Below, one piece after another: positions 1 through 8,128 of a DNA stretch of 64,000 bases. A program made the translations under genes and the position numbers. Numbering within the stretch: position 1 is the stretch's first letter; each line of letters opens with the position of its first letter. The notes under the pieces are model-generated. The model was not told where the DNA came from. It saw only the letters and a list, made by a program, of their open reading frames with translations, and made no database searches. Origin of the DNA: CAVVIH01 sp963748295 (GTDB taxonomy: Bacteria > Acidobacteriota > Vicinamibacteria > Vicinamibacterales > 2-12-FULL-66-21); assembly GCA_963748295.1 (NCBI GenBank), contig CAVVIH010000006.1, forward strand, positions 1,364,001-1,428,000, given 5' to 3'.

Positions 1-855
1 GCGGCGATCGCGCGGTTCCCGATCATCGGACAGATCATGGAGCCGGGACGCGCGTTCCATCCGGCCGCGACGTCGGTCGCCGTGCAGGCGATCTACGATG
101 CGGAGTCGGTCGCCATCCTCGTCCGCTGGCACGACATGACCGCAGACAAGTCAGGAAAGAACGGGATGACGCTTCCGGTGCCGACCGAGGAAGAGGAAGC
201 ACAACCCGCCGCCGCTCCAGCGGCCGCGTCCGACGATCCCTTTGCGGGCCAGACCGTCGCGGCGACTCCGCCCGCGGCCCAGGATCCATTTGCGGATGTC
301 ACCACGCCGGCGGCGCCGCAATCCGAGTTCTCCGACGCGGTTTCGATCCAGATTCCGTCGGCACTGCCGACCGGCGCGCGCAAGCCGTACTTCATCTTCG
401 GCGACGGACAGAACACCGTCGATCTCTGGTACTTCGATCTCGCGCGCACCGATCCGCTTCAGTTCACCGGCAAGGGCAGCGCTGACATCGCGCCGAACGA
501 TACGGGAGACGTCACCGGCGTCGCCAGCTACGACCAGGGAGAATGGTCGGTCATCTTCAAGCGGGCCCGCCGGCCAGGCTCCGGCGCGACGTTTTCGCCC
601 GGCGAGTTCATGCCGATCGCCTTCTCGGTGTGGGACGGACTCTCGCGCGAGCGCGGCAACAGGCGCGGCCTGTCGTTGTGGTACTCGCTCTACATGGAAC
701 CCGAGAACGTCCCATCGGCCGTCGGCCCGATGATCAGGACGGCGCTCGTCATTCTCTTTATCGAACTGGCCCTGATCGGCTGGGTGCGCTGGCGCTACGC
801 GGCTCGAGCACCCCGCGCGCTGGGCGGGGATCAGAGGCAGGCAACGGCAAGCTAG
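1..855 (+). CDS. Heme b-binding (ethylbenzene dehydrogenase-related) subunit of a type II molybdoenzyme, 5'-truncated
   Basis: The frame is open to base 1, so the start lies outside the window and only the last 284 residues are seen. The stretch AIYDAESVAILVRWHD resembles the beta-sandwich of heme-b gamma subunits of DMSO-reductase type II enzymes (ethylbenzene dehydrogenase, NxrC-like families). A Pro/Ala-rich acidic linker (about bases 180-320) separates it from a second conserved half containing FSPGEFMPIAFSVWDG. A single hydrophobic helix near bases 730-800 followed by Arg-rich residues would anchor it with the bulk outside the cytoplasm. By family it would carry electrons from the molybdenum and Fe-S subunits; those genes are presumably upstream. 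Heme ligands could not be assigned. It could also be the tail of a longer multiheme or cytochrome c fusion. Confidence 0.6.
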   Translation, partial: AAIARFPIIGQIMEPGRAFHPAATSVAVQAIYDAESVAILVRWHDMTADKSGKNGMTLPVPTEEEEAQPAAAPAAASDDPFAGQTVAATPPAAQDPFADVTTPAAPQSEFSDAVSIQIPSALPTGARKPYFIFGDGQNTVDLWYFDLARTDPLQFTGKGSADIAPNDTGDVTGVASYDQGEWSVIFKRARRPGSGATFSPGEFMPIAFSVWDGLSRERGNRRGLSLWYSLYMEPENVPSAVGPMIRTALVILFIELALIGWVRWRYAARAPRALGGDQRQATAS

Positions 856-868
856 GCATGAGGGTGTG

Positions 869-2852
869 ATGTACAAGAGCATCTACGTTCCCGTCGATAA
901 CTCGGACCACTCCAACCGCGCGATCGCGTGCAGCCTCGAGTTGGGGAAGGCATTTTCCGCAAAGCTCGTCGGCTGCCACGTCTACGCGGCCAAACTGCAC
1001 GACTATCGCTTCAGGCAGATGGAGGTACACGCTGCCCGAGGAGTACATCGACGAGGTCGAGCTGGAACGCCAGCGGAAGATTCACGACAGCCTGATCACG
1101 ATGGGCCTGAAGCTGATCTCCGACAGCTACCTCGATGGCATGTCGCGTCTCTGCGGCGAGTCAGGCCTGGCGTTCGAGCCGCGGATGATGGACGGGAAGC
1201 ATCACGCGGAGATTCTCAAGGATCTCGAGGGCTCGACGCACGACCTCGTGGTGATCGGCGCGCTCGGAATCGGCCGCGCCAGGGACAGCGTCATCGGCTC
1301 GGTGTGCGAGCGCGTCGCCCGTCAGGCCAATCGCGATGTCTGGGTCGTCAAGCACGTCCCCGAGCCGGGCGAGCCGGATCGGAACACGATCCTGGTCGGT
1401 GTCGACGGCAGCCCGCAGTCGTTTGGCGCGCTCATGACCGCCATCGACCTGGCGCGCCAGTTCGGCAAGGAAGTCGAAGCGATCGCGGTTTACGATCCGT
1501 ACCTCCACTACTCCGTCTTCAACGGCATCGTCAACATCCTCACCGAGCAGGCCGCGAAGGTGTTCCGGTTCGAGGAGCAGAACCAGCTGCACGAGGAAAT
1601 CATCGACACCGGGCTCGCGCAGATCTACCAGTCGCATCTCGAAGTCGGCGAGCGGATGGCGAACGAGGCCGGCGTCACGATCAGGAAAACGCTGCTCGAC
1701 GGCAAGCCGTTCCAGAAGATCCTCGACCACGCGCGCAAGACCAACCCCTGGCTGATCGTGCTGGGGCGCATCGGCGTCCACAGCCCGAGCGAGGAGACCG
1801 GGCTGGGAAGCAACGTGGAGAACATTCTGCGCGCGGCGCCGTGCGATGTCCTCCTCTCCACCCGCCTCGAGGTCCCGCGGCTGGACGTGCGGGCCGAGGA
1901 GACGGTCCGGTGGACGCCGGAGGCCGAGTCGCGGATGAAACACGTGCCCGATCAGGTCAAGGGCATCGCCCGCACCGGCGTCCTTCGTCTGGCGCTCGAG
2001 AAGGGGCATTCGGTGATCACCAGCGCGGTGATCGACGAAGCGATGGATCGCTTCATGCCGAAGGGGGCGTCCGCCGCGACCAAAGCGCTGGCCGAGGCGG
2101 TGGCCCTCGAGCGCGCGAAGTCCGGGCCGGTGTCGATGTGCCGTGCGTGCGGCGTCACCGCGACGCAGAGCGATCCCGTCAAGTGCACCGTCTGCGGCGC
2201 GTCGGATTTCGACGTGATCTCTCAGGAGATGATCGAGAAGATCGCCGCGGTCGAAGGCGGGCTCGAGGAAGAGACGACCTACGACGGCCGCAAGCTGCGC
2301 TGGACGGAGGATGCCCGTAAAGGCCTCTGGACGATGAAGAACGCGTATCAGCGCCGCCGCGTCAAGGCGCGCGTCGAAAAGCGGGCGCGGATGAAGCGGC
2401 TCGACGCGATCACGCTCGACTTCGCGCGCCAGGTGATCGAGGAGGAAACGGGGACGCCGCTGGATATCCAGAGCAACCCTGCGGTGATGGCGACCGAGGC
2501 GAAGCTCGTGGCTCGCGACGACAAGAAGAACCCGCTGATTTCGACGTTCAACTGGACAGACGATGCCGCGCAGCGGATCATGCGCGTCCCCGCGGGGTTC
2601 ATGCGGAACAAGACGCAGGAACGAATCGAGGAGCTTGCACGCGAGCGCGCCGTGACGTCGATCGACCTGGCGCTCGTCGAGGACGGGATCGAGCTCGGCA
2701 AGAAGATGATGGCCGAGATGATCGCGAATTACTCGGCTCCCTCATCGCCGTCAGCGAAGGCGGACGTCGCGCCGAGGCCATCCGCGCCGGCGAGCGGCAA
2801 CGGCAGCGGCTACCTCAACGAGGTGAGCCCGCTGAACGCGCGCAGTGAGTAG
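869..2852 (+). CDS. Double universal stress protein fused to zinc ribbon and three PCP_red domains (one frameshift)
   Basis: Two UspA domains come first. Both keep the nucleotide-binding loop: GALGIGRARDSVIGS near base 1258 and GRIGVHSPSEETGLGSN near 1765. Then follow a PCP_red-like domain (VRWTPEAESRMKHVP, about 1909), a rubredoxin-like ribbon with two CxxC pairs (CRAC and CTVC, about 2140-2200), and two more PCP_red-like repeats starting LRWTEDARKG (about 2297) and FNWTDDAAQRI (about 2548). The frame breaks at 1022-1025: removing one G from the run ATGGAGGTAC restores RQMEYTLPEEYIDEVE and joins both halves, so this is one gene with a one-base insertion, either a sequencing error or a mutation. 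GTG at 866 is an alternative start. It begins 13 bases after the heme subunit and is probably co-transcribed. PCP_red is otherwise known from light-independent protochlorophyllide reductase; its role here is unknown. Confidence 0.7.
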
Positions 2853-2854
2853 GG

Positions 2855-3730
2855 GTGTCGGCATACCGCTTCTGCCGCTCCGACGACATCCAGCTGCTCG
2901 TCGACGCGCTGAATCGCTGCTGGGCCCCCTACTTTCCTGACGAACCGCTGGCGACGCCGGCGACGTTCAAGCGGACGATCCGCAACCTGCAGGTGTGGTG
3001 CAGCAGCTGCATGGTCGCCTTCTCGGGCGCCGATCCGATCGGCGTGCTGATCGGCGCCAAGCGGACGTCAGGCACCCTCATCCAGAAGATCGCCGTCCAT
3101 CCCGAGCATCGCCGCCAGGGCCACGGCCGTCACCTGCTCACATCGCTCGGGTCGAAGCTCGCCATTCTCGGCCCGCCGCGAATCGTCGCCGAAGTGCCCG
3201 AGGCGCTCACCGATGCCTCAAGCCTGTTCAGCGCCTGCGGGTATGTTGAAGACGCGGTCCTGACAGATTACGTCTTGATCAGGGACCAGGGGCCAGGGAC
3301 CGGGGGCCAGAAGCATCCGCGCTCGCTCGGGACGGGCTACGAAGGCGGGCTGGTGATCCCCATCAGCGTCGACGATCTCGCCGCGAATGGCCTCCTCGAG
3401 GCGGACCATCTGAGGACTTGCTGGGAGCGGGCGGTCGAGACCCTGACGGCCCGCAAGAACGACATCGCTGGGCTCGCCGTCGCCTCGGACGAACGAATCG
3501 AGGCTTATATCCTTTATATAGGAGACGAGATTGTCGGCCTGAGGTCGTTCGTCGATGACGATGGTGCGCGGCTGATGCAGCTGATCGTGCAGCTTGGGGC
3601 CAGGGGGCTGGAGACACTGCGGCTTGCGAAGGTCCATCCAGCGGAGTTCTCATGCGGACAGCTGGAGGCGCTGGGTTTCCGCCCTGCCGGCGGGCATCGG
3701 CTTTACGCCACGCGGGCGAGAAGTCAGTAG
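2855..3730 (+). CDS. Tandem GNAT-fold acetyltransferase
   Basis: This 291-residue protein starts with GTG two bases after the preceding stop. The N-terminal half has the GNAT acetyl-CoA motif A (KIAVHPEHRRQGHGRHLL, a R/QxxGxG/A-type loop), with a following NxxxxxxYxxxGF-like end (SSLFSACGYVEDA). The C-terminal half (from about residue 165) looks like a degenerate second GNAT domain ending in LEALGFRPAGGHRLY. The linker between them is encoded by four in-frame 7-bp repeat units at 3282-3309. The acceptor substrate is unknown. It lies directly downstream of the stress/PCP_red gene, so it may belong to that operon. Confidence 0.7.
   Translation: MSAYRFCRSDDIQLLVDALNRCWAPYFPDEPLATPATFKRTIRNLQVWCSSCMVAFSGADPIGVLIGAKRTSGTLIQKIAVHPEHRRQGHGRHLLTSLGSKLAILGPPRIVAEVPEALTDASSLFSACGYVEDAVLTDYVLIRDQGPGTGGQKHPRSLGTGYEGGLVIPISVDDLAANGLLEADHLRTCWERAVETLTARKNDIAGLAVASDERIEAYILYIGDEIVGLRSFVDDDGARLMQLIVQLGARGLETLRLAKVHPAEFSCGQLEALGFRPAGGHRLYATRARSQ
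3282..3309 (+). repeat. Four 7-bp units (GGGRCCR) in frame inside the GNAT gene
   Basis: The units are GGGACCA, GGGGCCA, GGGACCG and GGGGCCA with no spacer. They encode the inter-domain linker residues DQGPGTGGQ. The same unit, reverse-complemented, forms the intergenic array at 41920-41957. Confidence 0.9.
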
Positions 3731-3743
3731 CGGCTGGCGCGAC

Positions 3744-4142
3744 CTATCCCAGGAGCTGCAGCGCACGCGCCAGCGACCCTTCGGACACCGCGATGACCGC
3801 CGCGGTCGTCCGGGTGCGCCGAGAGGCGGTGGCGTAGGCATAGCGGATATCGATCCCCGCTTTCGCGAGCTTCTCGACCGCTTTCGCCAGCGCGCCGGGA
3901 CGATTCGTCAGCTCGACGAACAGCACATCCTCGGCCGCAAACGCATAGCCGGCCCCCGACAGAACGTGCGTGGCCAGCTCGCGATTCGGAACCAGCAGGC
4001 GCACGACGCCCTTTTCCTGTCCCGCCTCCGGCGCCGAGATCGCCAGCAGGTTCACGCCGCCGTGCGCGAGATCGCGGCACAACCGCGCGAGGGTGCCGAT
4101 CTTATTGTCCATCGACAGGTTGAGCTGAGTCGCTGTCGGCAT
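3744..4142 (-). CDS. Stand-alone tandem ACT-domain protein
   Basis: A 132-residue protein starting MPTATQLNLSMDNKIG. Two ACT-like halves are visible, with the classic turn in NKIGTLARLCRDLAHGGVN (residues about 13-31) and again in NRPGALAKAVEKLAKAGID (about residues 80-98). ACT domains bind amino acids and normally regulate metabolic enzymes or act as free effector proteins. No catalytic domain is attached. The start was chosen because the ACT fold begins directly after it; the longer upstream frame has no domain signal. The gene is convergent with the upstream GNAT gene (14 bases apart) and divergent from the MBL gene. Confidence 0.7.
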   Translation of the reverse strand: MPTATQLNLSMDNKIGTLARLCRDLAHGGVNLLAISAPEAGQEKGVVRLLVPNRELATHVLSGAGYAFAAEDVLFVELTNRPGALAKAVEKLAKAGIDIRYAYATASRRTRTTAAVIAVSEGSLARALQLLG

Positions 4143-4247
4143 GAGGGGCACTATAGCCCGGATGTTCTCGCGACGGCTATGCTCCGCCTGTTTGCCGCGC
4201 GCGCGTTCAGCGGATAGCATGGCGGACTCGGACGTGAGAGGCGCACG

Positions 4248-5252
4248 ATGAAGCGACGCGATTTTCTGGCGGGTCTGGCGGGATCGGTGCCGGCGACTGC
4301 GTTCGCGTCCCAGACTGGACAGCGCCCGCGCGACGGCGCCGTGCCACCGAAGCGCCTGACCATCACGCTGCTCGGAACCGGCACGCCTGCCCCCTCGCTG
4401 GTGCGGCAGGGTTCGGGATACCTGATCGAGGTGGGCCGCGACACGATCGTCATGGACCATGGGCCTGGCGCGCACCATCGCCTGCTGGAAAGCAGCCGCC
4501 AGGCCATCGACGTCACGCACGCGTTTTTTACCCATCTCCATTACGACCACTGCCTCGATTACGCGCGCCTCGTGCTCCAGCGGTGGGACCAGGGAGCCGG
4601 CAAGATCCCGGAGCTGGACGTCTACGGCCCGCCGCCAATTGCAAGGATGACGAATCAGCTCTTTGGCGAGGAGGGCGTGTACGGCCCGGACATCCGCGCG
4701 CGCGTGCAGCATCAGAGCAGCCTCGACGTGTTCACCGCGCGGGGCGGCACGCTCCCCCGGCGGCCGCCGACGCCGCGCGTCAAGGAAGTTCACGCTGGAG
4801 ACGTCGTCGAAGGTCATGACTGGAAAATCACCGTCGGGCACGCGGCGCACGTGCAGCCCTATCTGGAATGTCTGGCGTTCAGGCTCGATTGCGCGGACGG
4901 CTCCGTGTGCTACACCGGCGACAGCGGTGCGACCGACGCGATCGTGACGCTTGCCCGAGGCTGCGACGTACTGATCCACATGAACCACTACTTCAGTGGA
5001 ACCGAGCCGAGCGCCGCATATCGAGCGGCGTGTGGAAACCATCGCGACAATGCGCTCACCGCGAAGCGCGCGGGCGTGAAGACGCTGGTGCTGACGCATC
5101 TCCTGGCGCAGATCGACCAGCCAGGCGTCCGCGAGCAGATCGTCCACGAGATCAGCCAGGTGTTCGACGGCCGGGTGATCTGGGGAGAAGACCTGATGCA
5201 GATCAACCTCGCGGCAGGTGTCCTCACGAGCATCGAGGGGCGTAAACCCTGA
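4248..5252 (+). CDS. Exported MBL-fold metallohydrolase (RNase Z/arylsulfatase-like)
   Basis: 334 residues. A Tat-type signal (MKRRDFLAGLAGS) is followed by a metallo-beta-lactamase core. TLLGTGTPAPS is typical of the RNase Z/PhnP-like branch. The zinc motif HxHxDH is present as THLHYDHCLDY (about residue 90). Further ligands are plausible in VGHAAHVQP, the Asp of CYTGDSGATD and the His of VLTHLLAQ. The export signal argues against a tRNA-processing role and for a periplasmic hydrolase of unknown substrate. It stands alone, with its own short upstream region shared with the divergent ACT gene. Confidence 0.75.
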   Translation: MKRRDFLAGLAGSVPATAFASQTGQRPRDGAVPPKRLTITLLGTGTPAPSLVRQGSGYLIEVGRDTIVMDHGPGAHHRLLESSRQAIDVTHAFFTHLHYDHCLDYARLVLQRWDQGAGKIPELDVYGPPPIARMTNQLFGEEGVYGPDIRARVQHQSSLDVFTARGGTLPRRPPTPRVKEVHAGDVVEGHDWKITVGHAAHVQPYLECLAFRLDCADGSVCYTGDSGATDAIVTLARGCDVLIHMNHYFSGTEPSAAYRAACGNHRDNALTAKRAGVKTLVLTHLLAQIDQPGVREQIVHEISQVFDGRVIWGEDLMQINLAAGVLTSIEGRKP

Positions 5253-5253
5253 G

Positions 5254-5325
5254 GCTTGCCGGGCCGCAGCACGCCAACGGCGAGCGAACGCTTGCCGAGC
5301 CGTAGCTCGCCGAAGGCGAGCGAAG
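5254..5325 (+). repeat. Two direct copies of a 36-bp GC-rich repeat
   Basis: Copies at 5254-5289 and 5290-5325 match at 31 of 36 positions. Both begin GCTTGCC and end CGAGCGAA. They fill the spacer between the MBL gene stop and the Mrp gene start. Pieces of the same composition (GCTCGCCGAAGGCGAGC) can form a short hairpin. Confidence 0.85.
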
Positions 5326-5350
5326 GCTGGTGTAAGCTAAGGCACCTAAG

Positions 5351-6247
5351 GTGAAGTCTTATCACGACATCGTCGGCGACGGAGGCTCGAGAATTCTCGA
5401 GCAGGTCGCCGAACAGCGCGCCCGCATAACTGACGGGCTCGCAGGCGTCCGCCACATCGTGGCGATCGGCTCCGGCAAGGGAGGTGTAGGCAAGAGCACG
5501 CTGACGCTGCACCTCGCCGGTGCTTTGCGCGCGCAAGGCCTGAAGCTGGCCATCCTGGACGCGGACTTCAACGGCCCCTCGCAGGCGCGCATGGCCGGCG
5601 TCCAGCGGGCAGTGTTCGTCCCCCCGCCTTCGCCCAAGGGCTTCGGCGTGGCAGGCGGCAGCCACAAGGTCGCGCTCCCGAAGACCGCATCCGGGATCGG
5701 CGTCTTCTCGATGGGCTCGCTGATCCCCGAGTCGGAGGCGCTCGACTTCGAGAGCGCGGCGCGCGGCGAGTCCCATACATGGCGCGCCACCAGGGAGTTC
5801 GCCCTGCTCGGCGAGATCCTCGGATCCTTCGACTGGGGCACGCTCGACCTGCTGATGATCGACTTGCCTCCTGGCGCCGAGCGGACGGTCCAGTATGCAG
5901 ACTTCCTCGGCAAGAGGACATCGTTCGTGCTCGTGACGATCCCTTCGCAGGTCGCGGGTGGTGTGGTCGCGCGCTCCGTTGCCGCGCTCGCGAAGGGTCC
6001 CAACCGTGTGCTCGGTTACGTCGAGAACATGAGCGGCTACTACTGCCGCGACTGCGACGCGATCAAGCCCCTGTTCGCTTCATCCGACCCCACGGACCTC
6101 GGAATCCCCTGCCTCGGCTCGGTTCCATTCGATCCGGAGCTGGCGCGGCACTGCGATCTGGGAATTCCCTTTGACCGTCGGCGCGACACGCCCGTGGGCC
6201 AGGCCCTCGTGCAGATCGCGCAGCGACTGCTGGATACCCTGCAATGA
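5351..6247 (+). CDS. Mrp/NBP35-family P-loop ATPase
   Basis: 298 residues, GTG start. It has the deviant Walker A of the ParA/Mrp group (GSGKGGVGKSTLTLHLAG), the switch region LDADFNGPSQARMAG, Walker B-like LLMIDLPPGAERT, and the Mrp signature GYVENMSGYYC followed by CRDC. The CxxC near the C-terminus is what Mrp/Nbp35 proteins use to hold a transferable Fe-S cluster. It overlaps the next gene by four bases (ATGA at 6244), so it is translationally coupled to the PCP_red protein. An Fe-S or cofactor delivery role for the neighbouring radical SAM or molybdoenzyme proteins is inference. Confidence 0.85.
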   Translation: MKSYHDIVGDGGSRILEQVAEQRARITDGLAGVRHIVAIGSGKGGVGKSTLTLHLAGALRAQGLKLAILDADFNGPSQARMAGVQRAVFVPPPSPKGFGVAGGSHKVALPKTASGIGVFSMGSLIPESEALDFESAARGESHTWRATREFALLGEILGSFDWGTLDLLMIDLPPGAERTVQYADFLGKRTSFVLVTIPSQVAGGVVARSVAALAKGPNRVLGYVENMSGYYCRDCDAIKPLFASSDPTDLGIPCLGSVPFDPELARHCDLGIPFDRRRDTPVGQALVQIAQRLLDTLQ

Positions 6248-6717
6248 AATTCCTGTGCGTACCTTGTGACAGCCCGATGAAGCTCCAGACCGTGGGCCCG
6301 CCCGATCGCGGATCGCTCTCGGTCGTCTACGCGTGTCCCGAGTGCGGCTACGAGATGGCGATGCTGACCAACGCGTACGAAACGCAGCTCGTCCAGTCGC
6401 TCGGCGTTCGGATCGGTCCCGATGCTGCTCGACAGGCCGAAGCTGGCGGATCGACCGCGTCCACGAGCAAGTGCCCCTTCGGCGCGATGATCCCGGCGAC
6501 CAACGCCACCGAACCCTTCGACGCGGCTCAGAGCAGGCGCAGCGAAGTCGCCGAGCCCGTGCGATGGACTGCCGCCGCTGAAGCCCGTCTCCTGAACGTC
6601 CCCGAGTTCGTGCGCCCGATGGCACGGACGGGCATCGAGAGGTTCGCGCGCGACAACGGCGCCAGCGAAGTGGACGACAAAATCCTCGACGCCGCCAAAG
6701 AATTCTTCGGGATGTAA
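6244..6717 (+). CDS. Zinc-ribbon plus PCP_red domain protein
   Basis: 157 residues. The N-terminus has two metal pairs, CVPC (residues 5-8) and CPEC near residue 35, forming a probable zinc ribbon. The C-terminal 50 residues are a PCP_red domain (VRWTAAAEARLLNVPEFVR then MARTGIERFARDNG). The linker is encoded by a dispersed-repeat insertion at 6514-6555 (EPFDAAQSRRSEVAE). The gene overlaps mrp by 4 bases and is followed after 16 bases by the radical SAM gene, so the three form one operon. No enzyme activity can be assigned. Confidence 0.75.
   Translation: MKFLCVPCDSPMKLQTVGPPDRGSLSVVYACPECGYEMAMLTNAYETQLVQSLGVRIGPDAARQAEAGGSTASTSKCPFGAMIPATNATEPFDAAQSRRSEVAEPVRWTAAAEARLLNVPEFVRPMARTGIERFARDNGASEVDDKILDAAKEFFGM
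6514..6555 (+). repeat. In-frame dispersed repeat in the PCP_red protein linker
   Basis: The segment starting CCCTTCGACGCGGCTCAGAG encodes PFDAAQSRRSEV. Peptides of this type are familiar as products of a repeat inserted in frame in many bacterial genes; that comparison is from memory and was not checked here. It lies exactly between the zinc ribbon and the PCP_red domain. Confidence 0.6.
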
Positions 6718-6733
6718 CCCGGCGCCGATCCTC

Positions 6734-8116
6734 ATGCGGGACTCCACATTCAACCGGCCATACGTCGTCTCCTGGAATCTCACCTACCGCTGCAACCTCG
6801 CGTGCGAGCACTGCTATCTCGACGCGGGCGGATCGCCGCTCGTCAGCTCGGAGAACTTCGCCGATCGCAGCGAGCTCGGCACCGAGGAGTGCTTCAAGGT
6901 CATCGACGAAATCGCATCGTTCGCGCCTGAGTGCCTGACCATCCTCACCGGCGGCGAGCCGCTCCTGCGCCGCGACATCCTCGACATCGTCGAGCGCGCG
7001 GCCGAGCGCGGCCTCTGGGTCGTCGTCGGCACCAACGGCGTTCGCATCTCCGAGAACGTCGCGAAGCGCCTCGCCGATGCCGGCGCGCGCGGACTCTCGC
7101 TCTCCCTCGACGCGCTCGATCCGGATCGTCACGATCGCTTCCGCCGGGTTCGCGGCGCGTGGCAGAACACGGTTGACGGCGCCGAGATCCTCAACAGGAC
7201 CGGACTCCCCTTCATCGTGCAGACGACCGCCGGCTCGCACAATCTCGGCGAGCTCGAGGCAATCGCCGACTTCGCGCACGATCGACTCGCCGCGAAGGTC
7301 TGGAATCTCTATTTCCTGGTGCCGACGGGGCGCGGGCAGTTCGTGTCGGACATGACCCCGGCGCAGTACGACGAGGTGCTCGACTCTCTCTACCGCATCC
7401 AGCGGAAATACGACCGGCGAATGCTCGTGAACGCCAAGTGCGCTCCGCACTACATCAAGACTGTTTTGGAGCGTAACGACGCGATTCCCACGGACGCGGA
7501 ACCCTCATGGCCAGGTTCCTCCCCGATCCGGACCTACTCCGGCGGCGCCGGTGGCTGCCCCGCCGGCACGCACTACATGGGTATCCGGCCGAACGGGGAC
7601 GTTACACCGTGCCCATATCTCCCGGTCTTCGCCGGGTCGCTTCGTCGTTCCAGTCTCACAGACTTGTGGGCTTCGTCGGAGCTCTTCAACGGAATCCGCC
7701 AGCGCGCTTCGCTTGGCGGGCGATGCGGCGACTGCGAGATGAACGCCCATTGCGGCGGCTGCCGCGCCCGCGCCTATGGAATGACCGGCGATCTGATGGC
7801 CGAGGATCCGCTGTGCACCCACACGCCGGGCAAGTTCGCCGGGTCCCCGCTGCTCGTCGTGCGCGGCACGGCCGCGTCGGGCAGGCCGGGACCGCCGACC
7901 CTCGAGTACGGAAGTGACGCGCCGTCGACGATCGCCTGGGACGATGCGGCGATGACGCGGATGAAGAAAATTCCGGCGTTCGTAAGGGGAATGGTGATCA
8001 GGGCCGTCGAGGATTCCTGCCGCAAGACCGGCCTCGACCGCGTCACTGTCGAAGAACTCGAGAAGATCCGGGCGCGGATGCCGACGCCGAAGTTCTTCGG
8101 GCGGCCGGACGGCTAA
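6734..8116 (+). CDS. Radical SAM/SPASM protein with C-terminal PCP_red domain
   Basis: 460 residues. The radical SAM cluster motif CxxxCxxC is at residues 20-27 (YRCNLACEHCYLD), followed by the GGE motif LTGGEPLLRRD. The SPASM region (about residues 275-360) holds several cysteines: GGCPAG, TPCPYLP, RCGDCEMNAHCGGC and PLCTHTPG, enough for one or two auxiliary Fe-S clusters. This layout is shared with NirJ/AhbD-type heme-modifying and peptide-modifying enzymes. The last 60 residues are a PCP_red domain (IAWDDAAMTRMKKIPAFVR). It ends the mrp/PCP_red operon. No precursor peptide gene was found next to it, so a tetrapyrrole or protein-cofactor substrate is more likely; that is inference. Confidence 0.8.
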   Translation: MRDSTFNRPYVVSWNLTYRCNLACEHCYLDAGGSPLVSSENFADRSELGTEECFKVIDEIASFAPECLTILTGGEPLLRRDILDIVERAAERGLWVVVGTNGVRISENVAKRLADAGARGLSLSLDALDPDRHDRFRRVRGAWQNTVDGAEILNRTGLPFIVQTTAGSHNLGELEAIADFAHDRLAAKVWNLYFLVPTGRGQFVSDMTPAQYDEVLDSLYRIQRKYDRRMLVNAKCAPHYIKTVLERNDAIPTDAEPSWPGSSPIRTYSGGAGGCPAGTHYMGIRPNGDVTPCPYLPVFAGSLRRSSLTDLWASSELFNGIRQRASLGGRCGDCEMNAHCGGCRARAYGMTGDLMAEDPLCTHTPGKFAGSPLLVVRGTAASGRPGPPTLEYGSDAPSTIAWDDAAMTRMKKIPAFVRGMVIRAVEDSCRKTGLDRVTVEELEKIRARMPTPKFFGRPDG

Positions 8117-8128
8117 TCAGTCGACACG

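Noticed and set aside
1022..1025. Programmed frameshift in the stress protein gene
   Set aside because: The site lacks a slippery heptamer plus stop or stem, and similar breaks at unrelated sequences in the window fit ordinary indels better.
869..8116. PCP_red domains as evidence of chlorophyll synthesis
   Set aside because: No nitrogenase-like L, N or B catalytic subunits are present; the domain is fused to unrelated proteins.
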